NCBI RefSeq assembly: GCF_004331695.1 | Contig: NZ_SJSL01000001.1 | Location: 620,001-684,000, forward strand | DNA: 64,000 nt | Origin: Pedobacter psychroterrae | GTDB lineage: Bacteria; Bacteroidota; Bacteroidia; Sphingobacteriales; Sphingobacteriaceae | Direction of reading: 5' to 3' | Shown: one piece after another, positions 42,541-52,612 of the stretch | Position numbering within the stretch: the stretch's first letter is position 1 | Layout: each line of letters opens with the position of its first letter | Position numbers and translations under genes: made by a program | Notes under the pieces: model-generated | The model's database searches: none | The model's input: the letters and a program-made list of their open reading frames with translations, nothing else | What the model was told of the DNA's origin: nothing

Positions 42541-43527
42541 TTATTTTGCTACGTACATCACTTCTTTTACTGCTTTAACCACTTTTTCAGCGTTAGGCAG
42601 ACTCGCAGCAATCAATGTAGGTGCATACGGAAGCGGCACATCCGCACAGGTAATGCGCAATACCGGGGCATCCAGGTAGTCAAATGCATTTTTCTGCACG
42701 TTGAATGCAATCTCAGAAGAAATAGAAGCCAGCGGCCATGTTTCTTCCACAATTACCAAACGGTTTGTTTTCTTCACAGAGTTGATGATCGTTTCAAAAT
42801 CAATCGGACGTACGGTCCGCAAATCGATCACTTCTACGCTGATCCCTTCTTTAGTCAATTCTTCTACAGCAGGATTTACTACACGGGTCAGCATTTTACC
42901 AAATGTTACGATCGTTACATCGGTACCTTCCTTAACCACATTGGCTTTACCAATAGGAATGTAATATTCTCCTTCAGGAACCTCTCCTTTATCACCATAC
43001 ATCACTTCAGATTCCATGAAGATCACCGGATCCGGATCAAGGATAGACTGTTTCAACAAGCCTTTTGCCTCATAAGGAGTAGATGGAACCACCACTTTCA
43101 AACCAGGACAGTTGGCATACCAGTTCTCAAAATTCTGAGAGTGCTGCGCACCAAGCTGGCCAGCGTTCCCTGTCGGGCCGCGAAATACGATCGGCACTGA
43201 GAACTGACCACCACTCATTGAAAGGATCTTTGCTGCTCCGTTAATGATTTGATCTATAGCAACCAATGAGAAATTGAATGTCATAAATTCTATGATCGGA
43301 ACTAATCCGTTCATTGCCGCACCTATACCGATACCGGTAAAGCCCAGCTCAGCAATTGGCGTGTCAATGATGCGTTTATCTCCAAACTCATCCAACATTC
43401 CCTGGCTAACTTTATATGCGCCATTGTATTGTGCAACTTCCTCGCCCATCAAAAAAATGTTTTCATTTTTACGCATTTCTTCGCTTAAGGCTTCACGCAA
43501 AGCTTCTCTAAATTGAATTTCTCTCAT
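42541..43527 (-). CDS. pdhB: Pyruvate dehydrogenase E1 component, beta subunit
   Basis: A 328-residue E1-beta. MREIQFREALREALSEEM opens the protein; GEEVAQYNGAYKVSQG, DTPIAELGFTGIGIGAAMNG, FRGPTGNAGQLGAQHSQ and DLRTVRPIDFETI are strongly conserved. Together with an E1-alpha it uses thiamine diphosphate to decarboxylate pyruvate for acetyl-CoA synthesis. E1-alpha and E2 are not next to it, so the complex is encoded at split loci. The start at 43527 follows a good promoter and avoids a nine-residue extension (MQSLILEYT) that is not family-like. Confidence 0.94.
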   Translation of the reverse strand: MREIQFREALREALSEEMRKNENIFLMGEEVAQYNGAYKVSQGMLDEFGDKRIIDTPIAELGFTGIGIGAAMNGLVPIIEFMTFNFSLVAIDQIINGAAKILSMSGGQFSVPIVFRGPTGNAGQLGAQHSQNFENWYANCPGLKVVVPSTPYEAKGLLKQSILDPDPVIFMESEVMYGDKGEVPEGEYYIPIGKANVVKEGTDVTIVTFGKMLTRVVNPAVEELTKEGISVEVIDLRTVRPIDFETIINSVKKTNRLVIVEETWPLASISSEIAFNVQKNAFDYLDAPVLRITCADVPLPYAPTLIAASLPNAEKVVKAVKEVMYVAK

Positions 43528-43551
43528 TGTATATTCCAATATTAACGACTG

Positions 43552-43582
43552 CAAACTTAGATAAAATTGCTTTTAAATGCAA
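43552..43582 (-). promoter_or_regulatory. Promoter of pdhB
   Basis: On the minus strand TTG (43580-43582), a 20-nt spacer and TAAGTTTG (43552-43559) match the Bacteroidota consensus. It stands 24 nt before the pdhB ATG, which supports the start at 43527. The rest of the gap to 43703 shows no gene. Confidence 0.65.
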
Positions 43583-43703
43583 GTTTATCGATTGCTCCAG
43601 GACCTTTGAAAACAAAGTCGTTACAAGAAGAAATATCCTTCTTCAGCAGCCGTATTTTGTCTACACTATCTTACCCGCAAATTGGCCAAAATAATTTGGT
43701 AAA

Positions 43704-46601
43704 TCACATTCCGCACAGAGTTAAATATGGAGAATAAGCAAATCCGGCTTCATTTTGTGTAGGCGTGAAAGGGACCTCCTCATCAAAGAGTTCCGCTAGT
43801 TTTAATTTCACCAGTTCAATAAAATCTGCTTTTACACTTTCCAGGTGCTCCCCGCTGAGCTTCAGTTTATCTTTTCCCTGTATAAAAAAGGTTCCTTCTT
43901 TGCGCATATTTCTGATGCTGTAAAGATTGGGCTCCACCAGACTTTGCGCATTTGCCTGCTCAAATACATGGGTATAAAACAATGTCTGCACCAGCGCCTT
44001 ATTCTGCTTGCTGCCGTTTGTATCAAATGCATCTTCCAGGTTGCTGTACCTTAGGTTGTCAGCCCCGGTCTTATAGTCTACGATCCGGGTTACCCCGTTT
44101 TTACGGTCGATCCTGTCTACAATACCAAAAAGCAACACGTTCTTCTCAACCCCTCTCACTGAAAAACTAAAAGGCACTTTGTCGGCCTTTTCCAGCTTCA
44201 GGATCTCAAAAGGGGCCTCATCTTCATCGTAGTTTAGGATCAGACCGGCATATTCCATCACTATAGCCAGCACCACCTTTTGCATCCCGTTATGGTTGAC
44301 TTGAAAGTCCTCATTTTTAAAGATCACATGGGCAAATCCTTTTTTCACAAGCTCAGGGAGTTCTTTTCTGCGACAGACGATCCGCTCTTTGGTAATGACC
44401 GGGTCTTCCTCCTGTAATTCCTCATAAAAGTGCTGCATCACATAGTGAAGAATGGATCCTATTTCATTGGCCTCCAGATTTTCTGAAATCTCTTCCGGCT
44501 CTTTTATTTTGGCAATATAGCGGTAAAAAAACTGTAGCGGACAGTTGATATAGGCTGTCAGCGCAGAGGCGGACAGTGCGGTTTCCCCGCGGAGGTATTT
44601 GTTCAATACTACCATTACCTGCTCATCTTTCTCCACGCGTATGTCCCGTCTTTTCTCCGTTCTGACCTGCTGTTTCTGATCCAGATAATTAAAGGTATAC
44701 CCGCTTTCATATTCCAGTTGCCTCAAAAACCGTGTAGGCTCTCCGGTATTGGTATCATCTGCATGTGCGTTGTATACCAGGCTTACTTTTTTACTGCGCT
44801 GCAACAAGCGGTAAAACATATAGGCCGAAATGGCGTCCTGGTTCTCTATTACCGGCAGTCCGTAGGCACGCCTGATGCTATCAGGTATGAAACTAGGGGA
44901 TATACTGGTCTGCGGCAGTAGCCCCTCATTTACCCCAAGAATGTAAATATGTTCAAAATCGAGACTCCTGCTCTCCAGTAATCCCATCACCTGTATACCC
45001 TGCAGCGGCTCGCCGGTCAAGGGTACAGAAATACCCTGCACCGCCTTTTGGATCAGGGACAAAACAAACAGCAGTTCCTTACTGCCCACCAGGCCTGGCA
45101 GATAAGCAGCAAGTGCATCATGTAATCTATTGAGCTCTTTTAGGACAGCTACAAAAAGATCTGCTTCTGTTTGCCGCAATGTTTTTTCTGAAAGCTGTTT
45201 TTCCAGAATCCACTTAAACACCCCTTGCAGCACATTGATGGCTTCAGTGCCGCTACCGATCCTGGTAAAGAATAAAGCAAGCAAGCCCTTCTGGCTTTGC
45301 AGGCGCAGCAAAGGTACTTCCGCCAGTTGCTCGGCCAATAGCTTCTGCTGGATCCTGGCCCGCATCTGTTCCGTTATTCCAGTGAGCGGATGCGAAAGAA
45401 ATGCGGCTACATCCGCGTGGTATACCGTTTCTTTTTCCGCTTGTATCAACTGACTTTGTACGCTCAGCCAAAGATCGGCCAGGCCGAACAAGGAGGAGGC
45501 GACCAATGGATAACCCATGGTCACATTCAGGTTGACCGGACTGGTCTTTCCGGCTGACGTATAGTGTGTACGGATGGTCTGCAGCACAGGCAGCAGCAAA
45601 CTTTCATCGGCAAGTATCAGTGCTATTTTACCTGCATTATTGTTTTCCTTCAACATCGGGTAGTCCTGCTGCAAGACTTCATGCAATATTTTCGCCTGGG
45701 CTACCTGGCCCTGGGTCCTGTAGACGTCGACGGTCTTGGCATTAGCCCTGATGAGGTCTTTACTGGCACCCATCGCATTGATCAAGCCCGATTTTTCCAG
45801 GTTCCTCCTCAGGAAAAGACCCGCTTCCTGCACCGGATCGGCTATATAATAGGTATCCGTATCAAAATAGAAAAGGGATTTTCCTTCTGTCTGCCAGCGT
45901 TTAAAAACCGCTTCCTCAGCCCGGCTGAGGGCATTAAACCCAACAAATACCAGCTTTTTGAAGTCTTTGGTAAAATCCTTTTGACTGTGCTGTGCAGCAG
46001 CCAACTGCCGGTATACATGGCCCATCGTGGTCAGACCTTTGTCTTTTAAGTCCTGGTGATAACCGGAGTACAACAAAGGCATCCTGCGCCACATTCTGAT
46101 AAACTGCTCCTGTTGCTTTTTCTGTTTGCCTTCGGCATACGAGTTCCAGAATCCCTTTAAAAACTCCTGCTGCTCTTCTGTCAGATAATCAAACTGGTAG
46201 TCGATCTCTGCGAAATCTTCCAGTTGCCGGAACAGCCTTTCCCCGTCTACCAGGTCATTGTCTATTTGGGAAAAATCACTTAAGATGATGCGGGCTATCG
46301 GATAGAATTTTGCTGGTTCTATTGGATTCTCCCCATCTTTAGCTACCAATTCATTGTATTTTTCGTACAGCACAAAAAACTGGGTAAAAGCATCAGCGAT
46401 CTTCAGGTCTGTAGAAAGCGCAAAAAACTCCTGAATGGTGAAAAAGGAAGGACTCCAGAACGGCTTGCCTATCAGTTCGGCCAGATGATTTTGCAGATAC
46501 GGTACAGGTCGCTTATTGTTGAAAATGATGGCTGTATGTTCCAGGTCATTTCCCAGTTTCGCGATCAGGTCTTCTGCTACCTCTTTTAAAAATGGCTTCA
46601 T
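43704..46601 (-). CDS. AddB-like PD-(D/E)XK nuclease subunit
   Basis: A 965-residue partner of the helicase gene upstream. The first 600 residues have a helicase-like architecture without a Walker A motif (LGVNEGLLPQTSISPSFIP is the recognisable AddB-like stretch), and the C-terminus is a RecB-type nuclease: CPLQFFYRYIAKIKEPE, GSILHYVMQHFYEE and RIVDYKTGADN with catalytic Asp and Lys. AddAB complexes resect DNA double-strand ends for RecA. It starts 3 nt after the helicase gene stop. Whether the iron-sulfur cysteines of Firmicute AddB are kept is unclear. Confidence 0.87.
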   Translation of the reverse strand: MKPFLKEVAEDLIAKLGNDLEHTAIIFNNKRPVPYLQNHLAELIGKPFWSPSFFTIQEFFALSTDLKIADAFTQFFVLYEKYNELVAKDGENPIEPAKFYPIARIILSDFSQIDNDLVDGERLFRQLEDFAEIDYQFDYLTEEQQEFLKGFWNSYAEGKQKKQQEQFIRMWRRMPLLYSGYHQDLKDKGLTTMGHVYRQLAAAQHSQKDFTKDFKKLVFVGFNALSRAEEAVFKRWQTEGKSLFYFDTDTYYIADPVQEAGLFLRRNLEKSGLINAMGASKDLIRANAKTVDVYRTQGQVAQAKILHEVLQQDYPMLKENNNAGKIALILADESLLLPVLQTIRTHYTSAGKTSPVNLNVTMGYPLVASSLFGLADLWLSVQSQLIQAEKETVYHADVAAFLSHPLTGITEQMRARIQQKLLAEQLAEVPLLRLQSQKGLLALFFTRIGSGTEAINVLQGVFKWILEKQLSEKTLRQTEADLFVAVLKELNRLHDALAAYLPGLVGSKELLFVLSLIQKAVQGISVPLTGEPLQGIQVMGLLESRSLDFEHIYILGVNEGLLPQTSISPSFIPDSIRRAYGLPVIENQDAISAYMFYRLLQRSKKVSLVYNAHADDTNTGEPTRFLRQLEYESGYTFNYLDQKQQVRTEKRRDIRVEKDEQVMVVLNKYLRGETALSASALTAYINCPLQFFYRYIAKIKEPEEISENLEANEIGSILHYVMQHFYEELQEEDPVITKERIVCRRKELPELVKKGFAHVIFKNEDFQVNHNGMQKVVLAIVMEYAGLILNYDEDEAPFEILKLEKADKVPFSFSVRGVEKNVLLFGIVDRIDRKNGVTRIVDYKTGADNLRYSNLEDAFDTNGSKQNKALVQTLFYTHVFEQANAQSLVEPNLYSIRNMRKEGTFFIQGKDKLKLSGEHLESVKADFIELVKLKLAELFDEEVPFTPTQNEAGFAYSPYLTLCGM

Positions 46602-46604
46602 GTG

Positions 46605-49600
46605 CTAAACTAATTTTAATTGTCCGGTAACTGCATAAAACAAATAAGTCTTTACCGCAGTGTACCCCATGGCCAACAATAAACTTTTATAGTGGCTCAC
46701 CTGCTCTATGTGCTTGTCACTTTCCTGCTGTGTGAATTTATAATCAATAATGGTTACCGCCTCACCGTTTACCAATATTTTGTCCGGCCGGTAACTTTTT
46801 CCACTGGCGTCTATGATGCTTTTCTCATTCAGGCTTTCCTTGCTCAGGCTCAGGATCTGCTGTAGACCGGCGTGCTGTAACACTGAAATGGCCTGCTGCT
46901 TTAAATATGGAAGCTCTTCTTGTTTAAAAATCCCTTCCAGCAACATTTCCTGTAATACTGCATCTGCTTCTTCCGGAGACGCAGCCCTGGCAAGCACTTC
47001 ATGCAATATGGTGCCGGTCCTGCCCGCACTTTCACCGGTAAGCAGGTCAATGTCCCTGCGCTTCAAACCGGCATCAAATACCTGGCTGAGCCGGTTGGAC
47101 AAGGGATAACAAGCAATCTCTATTTCATTCCGCAGTGTTTCCTTTTCGGGAATGGCCGGAACTGCCTCATCTGTCAGGAAGACTCCTTCGGCAGATAGGC
47201 GCGCTTCATACACCCTATACAGCAGATTGCCTATATTGGTGATGGTGTCTCCCTTTTTACCCATTGTACTGATGTACAAATATTCTTTTGAACGCGTAGT
47301 AGCTACGTAGAGCATATTCAGCGCGTCCATGTTATTGTACAGCAATTCTTCAAAGTAGGGCTTGGCTACACCCGAACGGCCCAGGTCTTTATTATATTTC
47401 AAAGGGATACTGTTCAGGTGATGATAGGGTGTATTTGCAGAAGGCACCCAAAATATCCCGTTCACTTTGCCGTTAATGTCCCAATTGCAAAAAGGCAGCA
47501 TGACTGCTTTAAATGCCAGTCCTTTAGATTTATGTATCGTAATCACCTGGACGGCATCCGCATTATCTGACGAAGGCAATGTTTTCCGTGCGCCTTCTTC
47601 TTCCCAAAAGGAAAGAAATGCGGCAATTCCTTTTTCGCCGTGCTGTGCAAAACTTCCTGCAAGGTCCCTGAACGCAAAAAGATACGGCAGGTGTGCTGCA
47701 TATTGTGGTTCATGGAGCGCATAGGCTTCAATGATCTTCTCCAGTAATGCAGGAAGTGGCTGCTGCATCCAGAGCTGCCAATTGGCGCACAGTTCAGCCG
47801 GCAACAGGTCGCCCAATTGCGACAAAGTCTTAAAATTCAGGTTAAAGTAATGCGCCGGTTTTACCTCCCGCTGCTGCAATTTAGCATACAGACTGAGGCA
47901 ATTCGCTTTGTACAAGGCCGTGTTTTCCGACCAGCCACCCATCACCTGCAAGGTATTCAGGATCAGTTTCACAGCACTGTTGTTGTTCAGCAACAGCGCT
48001 TCGCCCGAGATCACCTCAATGCCATGTTCCATCAGGGTCTCTACGGTAGCCACCGCCTCCGAATTGGACCGCACCAACACACAGATGTCTTTTAACTGAT
48101 AGCCCTTTACTGCTACCAGGTTCCTAAGCTCTGCTATCATTCTCGCCAAAGAAGCGGCCCTGAAGGTAGTTTTAGTCAGTGCATTTCCCTCCCCGTCATC
48201 TTTTAGCACGTTAAAGATAACCGTACCGCCAGCTAAAGTAAAAGGAGTAGTTTTCTGTCCGGATGCTGCATATACCTTTTTTACGATCTGGTCAAAGCCT
48301 CTTGTCTGCCACCAGGCTGCTAGCTCCTTGTCTTCCAGTTCCCCGATCGTACCGTTCAGATAAGTCTGCATCAGCTCGGGCAAGCGCTTAAACAGATCAT
48401 TGTTAAACGCAATGATATTTTGTGTACTCCTGTAATTCTCTTCCAGGCTCTCTTCTATCACATTGTGAACCTGCACATCCTCCCGGGCCTGTTGATGAAG
48501 GATGTTCCAGTCTCCGTTGCGCCACCTGTAGATCGACTGCTTGGTGTCTCCAACGATCAGGTGATCTATCAGCTTGCCGCTTGGTGAAGCGATGGCATTG
48601 CTCAGCAGCGACTTAAAGCTGTGCCACTGATTCGCAGAAGTATCCTGAAACTCGTCGAACAGGAAGTTACGGTACCGGTTGCCCATTTTCTCCCATATAA
48701 AAGAGGGATTGTCATTTGCATCATCTGTGATCCCTTTCAGCAGCGTCTGTGCATCACTGATCAGGAGATTGGGGCTTTCATTTCGGTAAGCTTTCAGCAG
48801 ACTTGCCATCTCCTGCATCAGGCGCAGGTAGTACAGATTTTTATTAAAAGCCTGTGCCAGCAAATAGCCGGGAAGCCCTTCCTGATAAGTATTTACCAAG
48901 CGGGTAATCACAGGGTTCAGTTCCTCATAAGCGCCAGTGACCGTTCCTTTCTGAAACCACTCATCCGGCTGGTCAACAAGTTTGGCCAATGTGCTGATCT
49001 TAGCCAGCTCACCATCCCTGATCTTTGCAAGGTTACTTAAGGGCGATCTTGACTTCCCTTTGAGGTCTGATACATCCAGCCCCTCTACCTGAAATATCTC
49101 CAATGCCTCCATAGCAAGCTCCTTCACGGCAGCTTCAAAGGTCTCCATTCCCAGCCGGGTGAGTGTATTGTAGTCTTTAAACAAGAGGTCAAGATCTGCC
49201 GCATCGCCCAGTCCTTTTATTGCTTCCTCAAAAGGCTGGTAGCGTTCTTTAAATATCTCGTCGGTCAGGTTGATCAGTTCGCGCCTGTAGTTCCAGCTCA
49301 GGTTATTGTTGATGCGGTCCAGCGCCAGGTCTATGATCCACTGCAACAGCACCGGGTTTTTGTCCAGCGCCCTGTCCAGCCGCTCCGCCAGTTCATTCTT
49401 TACCTTATCATAGTTCATTTCCAGGCCGTAACCGGCATCCAGGCCCAGTTCAAAAGCAAAACCACGGATCACCTTCTGGACAAAACCATCTATCGTGCTT
49501 ACCGAAAAACGGTTATAGTCATGCAGGATCTTTCTATAAATGATGTCTGACCGGAGCTTCAGGCTATCAGTCTGGAGTTCAGGATGTGCTTTCAGCACAA

Positions 49601-49832
49601 TGTCCCGGTAATCATTTATCTTCTTTGAATAGTTTCCCTCAGCAAATCCTTTGAGCACCTCCATGATCCTGGACTTCATTTCCTCCGTAGCCTTATTGGT
49701 AAAGGTTACGGCGAGTATTTCCCGGTACTTGTTTTCTCCGGAAAGCAGCAGTGTCAAATAATGGGCAGTCAGGCTGAAGGTTTTTCCCGATCCGGCCGAA
49801 GCCTGTAATATTTTAAGGGGCTGCTGTTGCAT
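46605..49832 (-). CDS. AddA-like UvrD-type helicase/exonuclease subunit
   Basis: A 1075-residue SF1A helicase: Walker A ASAGSGKTFSL at residue 12, AVTFTNKATEEMKSRI, motif II FLFDEFQDTS, VGDTKQSIYRWRNGD, and the late motif LYVATTRSKEYLYIS. The C-terminal 200 residues hold a RecB-like nuclease fold (GTILHEVLARA, ILVNGEAVTIIDYKF). It should unwind and cut DNA ends with the AddB-like protein. A GTG at 49835 precedes the ATG at 49832; the ATG is preferred and shares one base with the GH3 stop codon (TGATG), implying coupling. Confidence 0.93.
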   Translation of the reverse strand: MQQQPLKILQASAGSGKTFSLTAHYLTLLLSGENKYREILAVTFTNKATEEMKSRIMEVLKGFAEGNYSKKINDYRDIVLKAHPELQTDSLKLRSDIIYRKILHDYNRFSVSTIDGFVQKVIRGFAFELGLDAGYGLEMNYDKVKNELAERLDRALDKNPVLLQWIIDLALDRINNNLSWNYRRELINLTDEIFKERYQPFEEAIKGLGDAADLDLLFKDYNTLTRLGMETFEAAVKELAMEALEIFQVEGLDVSDLKGKSRSPLSNLAKIRDGELAKISTLAKLVDQPDEWFQKGTVTGAYEELNPVITRLVNTYQEGLPGYLLAQAFNKNLYYLRLMQEMASLLKAYRNESPNLLISDAQTLLKGITDDANDNPSFIWEKMGNRYRNFLFDEFQDTSANQWHSFKSLLSNAIASPSGKLIDHLIVGDTKQSIYRWRNGDWNILHQQAREDVQVHNVIEESLEENYRSTQNIIAFNNDLFKRLPELMQTYLNGTIGELEDKELAAWWQTRGFDQIVKKVYAASGQKTTPFTLAGGTVIFNVLKDDGEGNALTKTTFRAASLARMIAELRNLVAVKGYQLKDICVLVRSNSEAVATVETLMEHGIEVISGEALLLNNNSAVKLILNTLQVMGGWSENTALYKANCLSLYAKLQQREVKPAHYFNLNFKTLSQLGDLLPAELCANWQLWMQQPLPALLEKIIEAYALHEPQYAAHLPYLFAFRDLAGSFAQHGEKGIAAFLSFWEEEGARKTLPSSDNADAVQVITIHKSKGLAFKAVMLPFCNWDINGKVNGIFWVPSANTPYHHLNSIPLKYNKDLGRSGVAKPYFEELLYNNMDALNMLYVATTRSKEYLYISTMGKKGDTITNIGNLLYRVYEARLSAEGVFLTDEAVPAIPEKETLRNEIEIACYPLSNRLSQVFDAGLKRRDIDLLTGESAGRTGTILHEVLARAASPEEADAVLQEMLLEGIFKQEELPYLKQQAISVLQHAGLQQILSLSKESLNEKSIIDASGKSYRPDKILVNGEAVTIIDYKFTQQESDKHIEQVSHYKSLLLAMGYTAVKTYLFYAVTGQLKLV

Positions 49833-51535
49833 CACTCCCCGTCCCCATATTTAAAGAACGTACCCACGGTAACAGGTAGTTTACCGGTAGGTACCAATTG
49901 GTTTTTAAATACCGAAGCGGCAGCATGCTGCATAAAGTCGTCTTTCTGATACGCGACCAGCAACCCCTTGCTGCTTTCAAGTCCCGGCAGTGCTGCCAGG
50001 TTGTACGGATTGGCAAACAGGGCAAATATGGTTTGCTTTTTGGCCATGTCTTTTATAAACATTTTGAGGTCATCGCTCAGCACGATTCCGTTGCCGGGAC
50101 GTATCCTGGTGTCGTGTATGCCGATAATCACCTGATCAAATGAACTAAGCCCGGCGAGTACCTTTGCAATCTGATTGGCATTCGCATTTCTGTCCAGCGT
50201 GTAGAATACCGAGTGCTGGTAGTGTGCACCAAGGTTGCGCTGAAAGGTAGTCACCGTAGGTGTACCTATACTGATGATTGCTGTTCTTTTTTCAGCAGTT
50301 AGCTGACGGATATTTTCTTTACCGCGCAATAGCGTTACCGAAGCATCGGCCAACTGCTGTTGCAGTACCAGGCTCTCCTGCCTTGTCACACCGGCCAGCA
50401 CATTGTGCTCGTCTACCGTATCTTTTTTGTTCAGTCCTACCCAATACTTGGCTGCCAGGATCTTTTTTACGCTGGAATCTATCTGCGCCATGGTAACACG
50501 GTCCTGTCTGATCGCTTTGCGGACCAGGTTTATTGCCCGCTCACTATTCAGCGAAAGCTCTACGATGTCATTGCCGGCTATTACAGCCCTGACATCTGCT
50601 TCCCCATTGGGGAAATTCTTAACTACGCCTCCCATTCCCATGCCATCTGTAATGACCAGGCCTTTAAAACCAAGCTCCTTTTTCAGGATATCGGTCACAA
50701 TAGGCCGGGATAAGCTCGAAGCCACATTGGGTTCAGCATCTAAGGAAGGAATGTTCATGTGTGCACTCATTACTCCGGTGGCTCCCTGCCTGATCAGTTC
50801 CCTGAAGGGGTACATCTCCAGGCTGTCCAGCCTTTCCCTCGTAAAGGTCAGTCGCGGAAGGTCGTAGTGTGAGTCTACATCAGTATCGCCATGGCCGGGG
50901 AAGTGTTTAAGGCTGGTCAGCAAGCCTCCATTCTGCATTCCCAGCATATAAGCTGCAGCTTTTACCGTTACGTTGTATTTATTTTCCCCGAATGAACGGT
51001 AGTTGATCACCGGATTCTTAGGATTGTTATTGATGTCTACTACAGGGCCCAGGTTCATGTGCATTCCTATGCGTTTAAAATCCTTCGCCACTTCCTGACC
51101 CATTTTATAGATCAGGTCCTTGTTCTGCACCGCACCCAGGGCCATCTGATACGGGTAGGAAACAGTACTATCCAGGCGCATACCCAATCCCCACTCACCA
51201 TCAGAGGCAATGATCAAGGGTACTTTTGACATCGCCTGATAGGCGTTGGTTAATACCGCCTGTCTGCCCGGGCCTCCCTGAAAAAACACCACCCCGCCCA
51301 GCTTTTCCTTTTTAATGATCCGGCCTACAGAATCTTCATAAGCCTTACCTAAATTAGTATGTGCCCTTATAAAGAACAGCTGCGCGATCCGCTGTCTTCT
51401 GTTTAGTTTATGAAACACCGAATCCACCCATTCATTTTGAGCAGCTGAGGTTTCGGGAAAGGTTGTATTTTGTGCCTGTGTACATACAGCAGCAATTGAA
51501 AAAAGAGCAGTAACAGCTATTTGCTTAACATTCAT
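49832..51535 (-). CDS. Exported GH3 family glycoside hydrolase (beta-N-acetylhexosaminidase-like)
   Basis: A 567-residue protein with signal AVTALFSIAAVCTQAQ. The catalytic domain has FFIRAHTNLGKAYED, LNLGPVVDINNNPKNPVIN and LKHFPGHGDTDVDSHYDLP, the hallmark of NagZ-like GH3 enzymes with the acid/base His in the FPGHGDT loop, followed by LVITDGMGMG with the nucleophile Asp. The C-terminal 180 residues form a GH3-C-like domain. It may release N-acetylglucosamine from peptidoglycan fragments or glycans in the periplasm. In many Bacteroidota the homologue is fused to a beta-lactamase-like domain; that is absent here. Confidence 0.9.
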   Translation of the reverse strand: MNVKQIAVTALFSIAAVCTQAQNTTFPETSAAQNEWVDSVFHKLNRRQRIAQLFFIRAHTNLGKAYEDSVGRIIKKEKLGGVVFFQGGPGRQAVLTNAYQAMSKVPLIIASDGEWGLGMRLDSTVSYPYQMALGAVQNKDLIYKMGQEVAKDFKRIGMHMNLGPVVDINNNPKNPVINYRSFGENKYNVTVKAAAYMLGMQNGGLLTSLKHFPGHGDTDVDSHYDLPRLTFTRERLDSLEMYPFRELIRQGATGVMSAHMNIPSLDAEPNVASSLSRPIVTDILKKELGFKGLVITDGMGMGGVVKNFPNGEADVRAVIAGNDIVELSLNSERAINLVRKAIRQDRVTMAQIDSSVKKILAAKYWVGLNKKDTVDEHNVLAGVTRQESLVLQQQLADASVTLLRGKENIRQLTAEKRTAIISIGTPTVTTFQRNLGAHYQHSVFYTLDRNANANQIAKVLAGLSSFDQVIIGIHDTRIRPGNGIVLSDDLKMFIKDMAKKQTIFALFANPYNLAALPGLESSKGLLVAYQKDDFMQHAAASVFKNQLVPTGKLPVTVGTFFKYGDGE

Positions 51536-51582
51536 TATCGGAACAGTTGGTTATATCCAAAGGTAATCAAAACATAAATAAA

Positions 51583-51607
51583 AAGGCCACCTGTATCAGG
51601 TGGCCTT
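51583..51607 (-). terminator. Terminator after the 55-residue protein gene
   Basis: AAGGCCACCTG (51583-51593) and CAGGTGGCCTT (51597-51607) form a perfect 11-bp stem with a 3-nt loop, followed on the minus strand by TTTTATTTATG. It insulates the small gene from the downstream GH3 gene. Confidence 0.85.
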
Positions 51608-51651
51608 AAGATAATAGGGAACATTATCCTCAACGTAAGGGATTAATGTCT

Positions 51652-51819
51652 TTAGCGTTTCCGCTCGTTATCTTTATTAGAGGTCTGGTCAGAACGCTGA
51701 CCGCCCCCATTGGTAATGCCATTAATTTTTTTATCGTCTTTGGCATTGTGATGCATCCTGTCTGATGTGGGTTTACCCTGTTCATTGGAGGTAAACTTTT
51801 GATCCTGATTCGTTTTCAT
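51652..51819 (-). CDS. Small hydrophilic protein, 55 residues, unknown
   Basis: ATG at 51817-51819 to TAA at 51652-51654 encodes 55 residues, very polar and rich in Asn, Lys, Asp, Gln and Gly (MKTNQDQKFTSNEQGKPTSD at the start). No signal peptide, membrane segment or known motif; it looks intrinsically disordered. Support comes from its own strong terminator downstream and a plausible promoter upstream (TTG, 21 nt, TAAATTTA). Similar small KDD-type stress proteins are common in Bacteroidota, but no family can be named. Confidence 0.65.
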   Translation of the reverse strand: MKTNQDQKFTSNEQGKPTSDRMHHNAKDDKKINGITNGGGQRSDQTSNKDNERKR

Positions 51820-51904
51820 AGCGATTAAATTTAAGTTTAACTTTCTGATTTACTCAAGAGCATTGCTTAGTGTCATATATAACCCTTACTAGCTAAAGAT
51901 TGTT

Positions 51905-52546
51905 TTAAAAAGAATAACCTAAAGACAATGCAAAGCCACTATTTTTCGCCCTGTCCTGTCCAATGTCTTCCTTCGATGCATTCTGAAAATCCATCATATA
52001 TCTTGCATTGATGTTAAGGTTATCGCCTATTCTATACCCAATACCCGCAGCACCGCCCGCAAGGGACTTATTTAGGTTGTCAGTACTCGTATCATCGTCC
52101 TGCTCTTCTCCATTTACATGGAAGGTTGTTTTTTGCGAAACAAGAAAGGATACCTGAGGACCGGCGAAAATGGTAAGTTCAGGAGTAGCACGGAAACCGA
52201 TCATAAAAGGCACATCAATATAATTTACTGTAGCCTCGATTTTGCCGGTTGTACCCAGCACCGTTTCTTCAACTTTACCTCCCTTTTGTGTAAAGGTTGC
52301 TTCAGGCAGGAAAGCGAAGCTGGCACCCAATGGAATCTCTGCATAAATACCAGCCTGGAATCCAACTTTATGTTTGGAATTATAATACTCATCAAGGAAC
52401 TTAAACTCACCAAATTTGGAAAGATTTGCACCAGCTTTGATACCAAACCTGATCTGATCACCTGAAGCCGCCTGGGCTTTTACATCCGATTGAAAAGCCA
52501 GACTAAACGTAGCCAGACCTAATGCTATAACCAATAATTTTTTCAT
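51905..52546 (-). CDS. Outer-membrane beta-barrel protein (PorT-like), paralogue 1
   Basis: A 213-residue protein with signal LLVIALGLATFSLAFQ and an eight-stranded barrel pattern: FGIKAGANLSKFGEF, VGFQAGIYAEIPLG, FAFLPEATFTQKGG, VPFMIGFRATPELTIFAGPQ and the terminal aromatic strand ALSLGYSF. This is the outer-membrane protein beta-barrel family usual in Bacteroidota. It shares strand order and motifs (FxIKAGxN, FAGPQVSFL) with the next upstream gene, so the two are tandem paralogues. Function unknown. A palindrome lies over its promoter region. Confidence 0.87.
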   Translation of the reverse strand: MKKLLVIALGLATFSLAFQSDVKAQAASGDQIRFGIKAGANLSKFGEFKFLDEYYNSKHKVGFQAGIYAEIPLGASFAFLPEATFTQKGGKVEETVLGTTGKIEATVNYIDVPFMIGFRATPELTIFAGPQVSFLVSQKTTFHVNGEEQDDDTSTDNLNKSLAGGAAGIGYRIGDNLNINARYMMDFQNASKEDIGQDRAKNSGFALSLGYSF

Positions 52547-52612
52547 AATTTTCTCATTTAATGTAACCGCTATAGTGTAATAACCATGCCAAAATAGAAA
52601 TATACCACCAGA

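Noticed and set aside
45564..46049. Plus-strand frame of 161 codons opposite the AddB-like gene
   Set aside because: No domain-like pattern; the opposite strand is a continuous nuclease gene.
50403..50867. Plus-strand frame of 154 codons opposite the GH3 gene
   Set aside because: Low-complexity, Ser/Leu-rich translation typical of antisense frames; the GH3 catalytic motif lies on the other strand.
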